Source: Physcomitrium patens (Eukaryota; Streptophyta; Bryopsida; Funariales; Funariaceae). Taken from it: a stretch of 64,000 nt of DNA. Under the pieces are notes generated by a model. That model was not told the origin of the DNA. It worked only from the letters and a program-made list of their open reading frames with translations, and ran no database searches. This document shows positions 60,374 to 64,000 of this stretch, in pieces; position 1 is the first letter of the stretch; each line of letters begins with the position of its first letter. A program made the translations under genes and the position numbers. Location: contig NC_037253.1 of NCBI RefSeq assembly GCF_000002425.4, positions 8,613,176 through 8,677,175 on the forward strand. The letters are read 5' to 3'.

Positions 60374-61509
60374 TCATCCATGACTTGATACTTTTAATTT
60401 TTCAAAAGCTGATAATCTTATAGCGAAAGTTTTGGTAAATCATTTGTTTGAGCTACATACAACAATGAAGGCGGAATTAAAAGAAGCTCAAGAATAATAA
60501 AAGATCAATGTGGATTTCTATCAAAAGGAACAACCACCATTCCATATGGATGACAAGGTATGATTACTTCAGCGTAATATTAAGACCACTCGTCTTTGTA
60601 ATAAGTTGGACTATAGTAGGCTTAGACCATTTCTTATTTCTATACAAATTAATCCAATTGTATATTGTTTACACCTACCAAAGTCAATAAAAATCCATTC
60701 AGTATTCCACATGTCTCTTCTTGAACCATACAAGACAATAGACATATCAAGAAGAAGACAAGTTCCACCTCTTCCTATAGAAGTAGACAATGATGAAGGA
60801 TTCAAAGTGAAAGAAGTCCTAGATTCAAGGCGATGCCAAAATAAATTCGAATATCTTATCCATTAGCGTGGATATTATATTTATGAATGCACATGGTAGC
60901 CAGTAAAAAATGTTGTAAATGCAACAAAGGTGGTGGAGGCTTTTCATTGATAATATCCATCAAAATTAAGATAAAACCTTTTTTATAAAAGAAACAAGAT
61001 CTAGGCAAGATAACATTTTACTTTCAATCCATGTTTGTAGCTTCTTTATAGTTGTGATACTAAGGATATAGAGAACCAATAACTAGTTGATTTGATTGAA
61101 GAGCCTTTGTTTGTTGACTTGTCAGACGAGACATTGTAATTGTCACAACCTATAAGATGATGCAATCAAGATAAAGATCTTCAAGGACATGTTCTTCTTC
61201 AAATAGATGGTGAGATACAATGCATTTGTTATCATGACCTTTGAAGAGACTCCTAGAGGTAGGAACAACTCTTGACGGTGTTTCAAATATTTTATTTGAA
61301 GGAAGTTATGAAGGCTTCAATAACAATCAAATAACATGGTGATCTTTTTGCCCTAGTATGGCACTTTATTGATGGTTGAGAAAGCCTATCAACCATCTTT
61401 GAAGAGAATAAAGATCTCAATATGTGGCAAATATAATTTATCGCATCATAGATTTCCTCAACATACGATGACCGCTCCTCATGGAACTTGTTCCTAGAAG
61501 GGAGGATAA

Positions 61510-62057
61510 TGACACGGACATACACATGCAAGCCAATGATTACTTGTATAAATAGATAGAAGTAAGTAGAAGTAGATAAAAATAAGTTAATTCTATAATA
61601 TCTTCTATAGAAGCTTTATAGATGCTGCTTTGATTCTATAGGTGTCTTTAATTGACTTTTTGGATTCAAAAAGTGGTCAACAAGTTGGCCATGTGCCACA
61701 CATGTTGTTAGCTTGAAGACAAAGCTAACAATATGGCCCACACATAGAAAAACTTATCTTATAAGTCAAATCATGTGTCTTACAAAGTCAACACATATTG
61801 GAGATCTTATAGAATATCGCCACGTAGCCCCTACTTAAATAGTATATATAGAGACAAGAGTGAAGCCTTCTTCACTTTTGTCAACTCCTTTCTTGCTTCT
61901 AGTCTAGTTTCAAGAGTCTCAAGTTTCCTTGTCTTTTGGCAATAAGCCATTCCAATTTCTTTTAAATATACGTACTTCTTTATTTCTATTTTGTTATTCT
62001 TTCTTTGACATGAATTTTATTGGTTTATACATCATCTTTTAGTTCATATCTTTGACA
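61510..62057 (+). repeat. 3' LTR of C3
   Basis: It starts TGACACGGACATACACATG, similar to the A/B LTR start. It has a TATATATA box (61843-61850) and a hairpin (61853-61882), and ends near CTTTGACA. GAAGCTTT/GAAGCTTC motifs stand where A and B have their heat-shock-type array. Confidence 0.75.
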
Positions 62058-62069
62058 GATGCACCAATA

Positions 62070-63323
62070 TATCGAGGTAGAAAGAGTTTGCTTCAAGAAA
62101 GCATTGACCTCCTAACTATAACTAATTGCTCAATCAAGCTTCAAAATAAGGGAAGCCCAAAGTTTATATATAAAATTTCTCTTTTGGAGCAATTACATCA
62201 AATATATAAGCCTCAAGTAACCAACAACACCTAAAATATGATAAAATCCTCTAAAACCTTGTATATCCTTATGTAGAAACTTTCTCAAACTTTAATACCT
62301 CATATCTCTTGATCTGACCATCTAAACTTATTCAAATTTTATATGAAGTACTGATGTATTCTTATCAACTTCCACAACAAATTTCAACTACAAACCCATT
62401 GCAGATCTTGAGATATCTTGAAAATCCTAATAATCACTTCAAATCCTTGTTTTTATACCCCTGTATGCAATTTTCTTTATATTTCACAAAATAAAACCTC
62501 AAATGCTACGAAATTTGAATGTATAGCTTTACAATATAAAATGTTTCATTTTCCAAAAAGTTTGAGCCAAATATTTGTCTAAAAACTCAAGTTATGGCTC
62601 TAACTATTACTATAAATAAAACCACTCACTTAGTACATTTGATTTGGAAGCATCGCCTTCAACTCCTTATATCTCCTTTCTATGAAATTCAAAAGCAACA
62701 ATTCTTTCATAAATAATGTAGGCCTTAAAATCACCATTCTAATTGCATCTTTTTATGTTCAAAAACTACTGTACAACTCCTCATATTCACAAAAGAGTAA
62801 CAATATATCTTAAATTAATACCTTAATTTCAAATGACAATAACTTCTTCACTCTAACTCCAAATCCTCTAATTTTTGTATACAAATTATAGCTCAAATCT
62901 TAAACCTTATAACCTTGGCTTTTAATTTCCAAATGCCTCCTTTGAAGTTACCGGAACCCTTCTTAAGGTCGTAGGGAGCCTCCTCAAAGTCCATTGGGCA
63001 TGGTATTCGACCAATAGGGATGAAGTTCTCCATTCCTTGCCTTCATCTAACCATGCCTTGCTTTCATCCCTTCCAATTAGCCTCCTATTAGTTTGAATTT
63101 TCTTTCTTAGGCTTCTATCTTCTTCTAAGGCTTCATATTAAATATTTAGATTCTATATATATATATATACCAAAATCAAAACAAGTAAAAGAAACAAAGA
63201 AAGGTTTCTTATACCAAGTCTTTTTAATTTAATCTACTAACTACTCTAACACACATCTAGATTTATCAACATATAATATGTTTTAATTAATTTTTAATTA
63301 TTGTAAGCATTTACAATACAATG
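62070..63323 (-). repeat. LTR E copy 3
   Basis: It aligns over its whole length with E copies 1 and 2. Ends are decayed (TATCGAGG; AATACAATG) and no clear duplication was found. Copies 1 and 3 are the most similar pair. Confidence 0.7.
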
Positions 63324-64000
63324 TTGTGATATCACCAAAGTCACTTTCTTCAAACATCTCCAATATGTATTCATTTTTATCAAGTCCTTTATATTTCTTT
63401 AACTCATATCCTATATTTTTGATATATATCATTTCTACACTTCTAAAAAAAATTATATTTTTAAATAAAATATATCCATCCAATGATAATATAAAAATAT
63501 CCTCATCTCTTTTAATAAATGGGAGGCCATCATCCCTTCTACTATTGCAACACCACTTTATCATGGCATATGGTAAAAATTTTACACATGCTCATCTCTA
63601 AATTCTTTAATAATCTTTGGCAAAAGTTGCTCTCTCAAATATAATAATGACCTCATAGAATTCTTTCTTTGCTATCCTAAGAACTTCTTCCAATGTAAAT
63701 TCTACCTTGACATTTATAATGTTCTCTTCTTAAATCTTCTTCAAATCTGTTGTGGCTTCAATATTCAATTATAATTTATAAACAAGAATCTTTGCTTTTT
63801 TTAAAAAAAATCTTTATAGAAATATTCTTTGTTGTTTATTTATATATAAAATTCTTTTGTTTTTGTGTTTTTTCTCCTCTTGTAGTTCTTTTTGATGGTC
63901 TTTCATTATTTTCGTCTCTCCTTTGTTTTTCTTCTATTAATGCTTCATGTTGACTCCTTGTAACATGAATATGCACTAATAATCTATCTATTAAATAATC
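63324..64000 (-). mobile_element. Ty3/gypsy F5 gag remnant
   Basis: The minus-strand translation of 63650-63770 resembles the F4 gag (VEFTLEEVLRIAKKEF). The frame at 63340-63564 (KWCCNSRRDDGLPF...YIKNIGYELKKYKGL) is of unknown type but continuous with it. The element runs off the window. Confidence 0.45.

Larger units (their letters stand above)
50355..62057 (+). mobile_element. Old chromovirus C3, split by LTR E and by copy B
   Basis: Reverse transcriptase and RNase H (about 50355-51658), the rest of RNase H and integrase (52990-54270), the integrase tail and chromodomain (60379-60955), an accessory-ORF remnant (about 61240-61470) and the 3' LTR (61510-62057) are in order on the plus strand. 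The 5' LTR and gag are missing. A reverse transcriptase segment is present twice at the start. It is much older and more AT-rich than A and B and is broken many times. Confidence 0.75.

Noticed and set aside
1-64000. CRISPR arrays, bacterial operons or prophage
   Set aside because: No regularly spaced repeats, ribosome-binding sites or operon structure were seen. Introns and LTR elements show a eukaryotic genome.

Overview
The window looks like a transposon-dense stretch of a land-plant genome. A bryophyte is the best guess, but this is inference from lineage mix and no species marker is visible. Three things point that way: a Ty3/gypsy element with an Athila/Tat-style primer-binding site, chromodomain-bearing Ty3/gypsy elements (chromoviruses), and one intron-containing host gene for an NXPE/PC-esterase-like membrane protein. 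A fungal host is less likely but not excluded, because the Tc1 transposon and the chromoviruses resemble fungal relatives. Old copies are very AT-rich compared with young ones, as expected if methylated cytosines have decayed.

Layout. 1-1605: 3' end of gypsy family H with a coiled-coil ORF and an LTR holding a 28-bp minisatellite. 1600-4091: fragment of LTR family E, then an old chromovirus (A3, minus). 4085-5718: a deleted chromovirus of family C. 5719-10150: gypsy family G, split by a Tc1 DNA transposon (6486-8433). 10330-11760: chromovirus scrap and featureless AT-rich DNA. 11830-16250: GC-richer host island with the only convincing host gene (13761-15724, three exons). 16954-21035: old chromovirus I (minus), carrying a solo H LTR. 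21040-38796: gypsy F1 (minus), invaded by H1 (24298-36317), which was itself invaded by the young chromovirus copy A (26641-32843). 38797-50350: stacked C, F, D and E fragments. About 50355-62057: old chromovirus C3 (plus), interrupted by an E solo LTR (51659-52989) and the young chromovirus copy B (54271-60373, minus). 62070-64000: another E LTR and an F gag remnant (minus).

Three observations stand out in the chromoviruses. The LTR U3 of copies A and B carries an array of perfect heat-shock-element motifs upstream of a TATA box. A 13-bp hairpin just after that TATA box keeps its shape across diverged families while its stem sequence changes. An extra small ORF between the chromodomain and the 3' LTR has a C-terminal block conserved between families. 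Together these suggest a heat-responsive chromovirus group with an accessory protein. No CRISPR array, rRNA, convincing tRNA or complete second host gene was seen.
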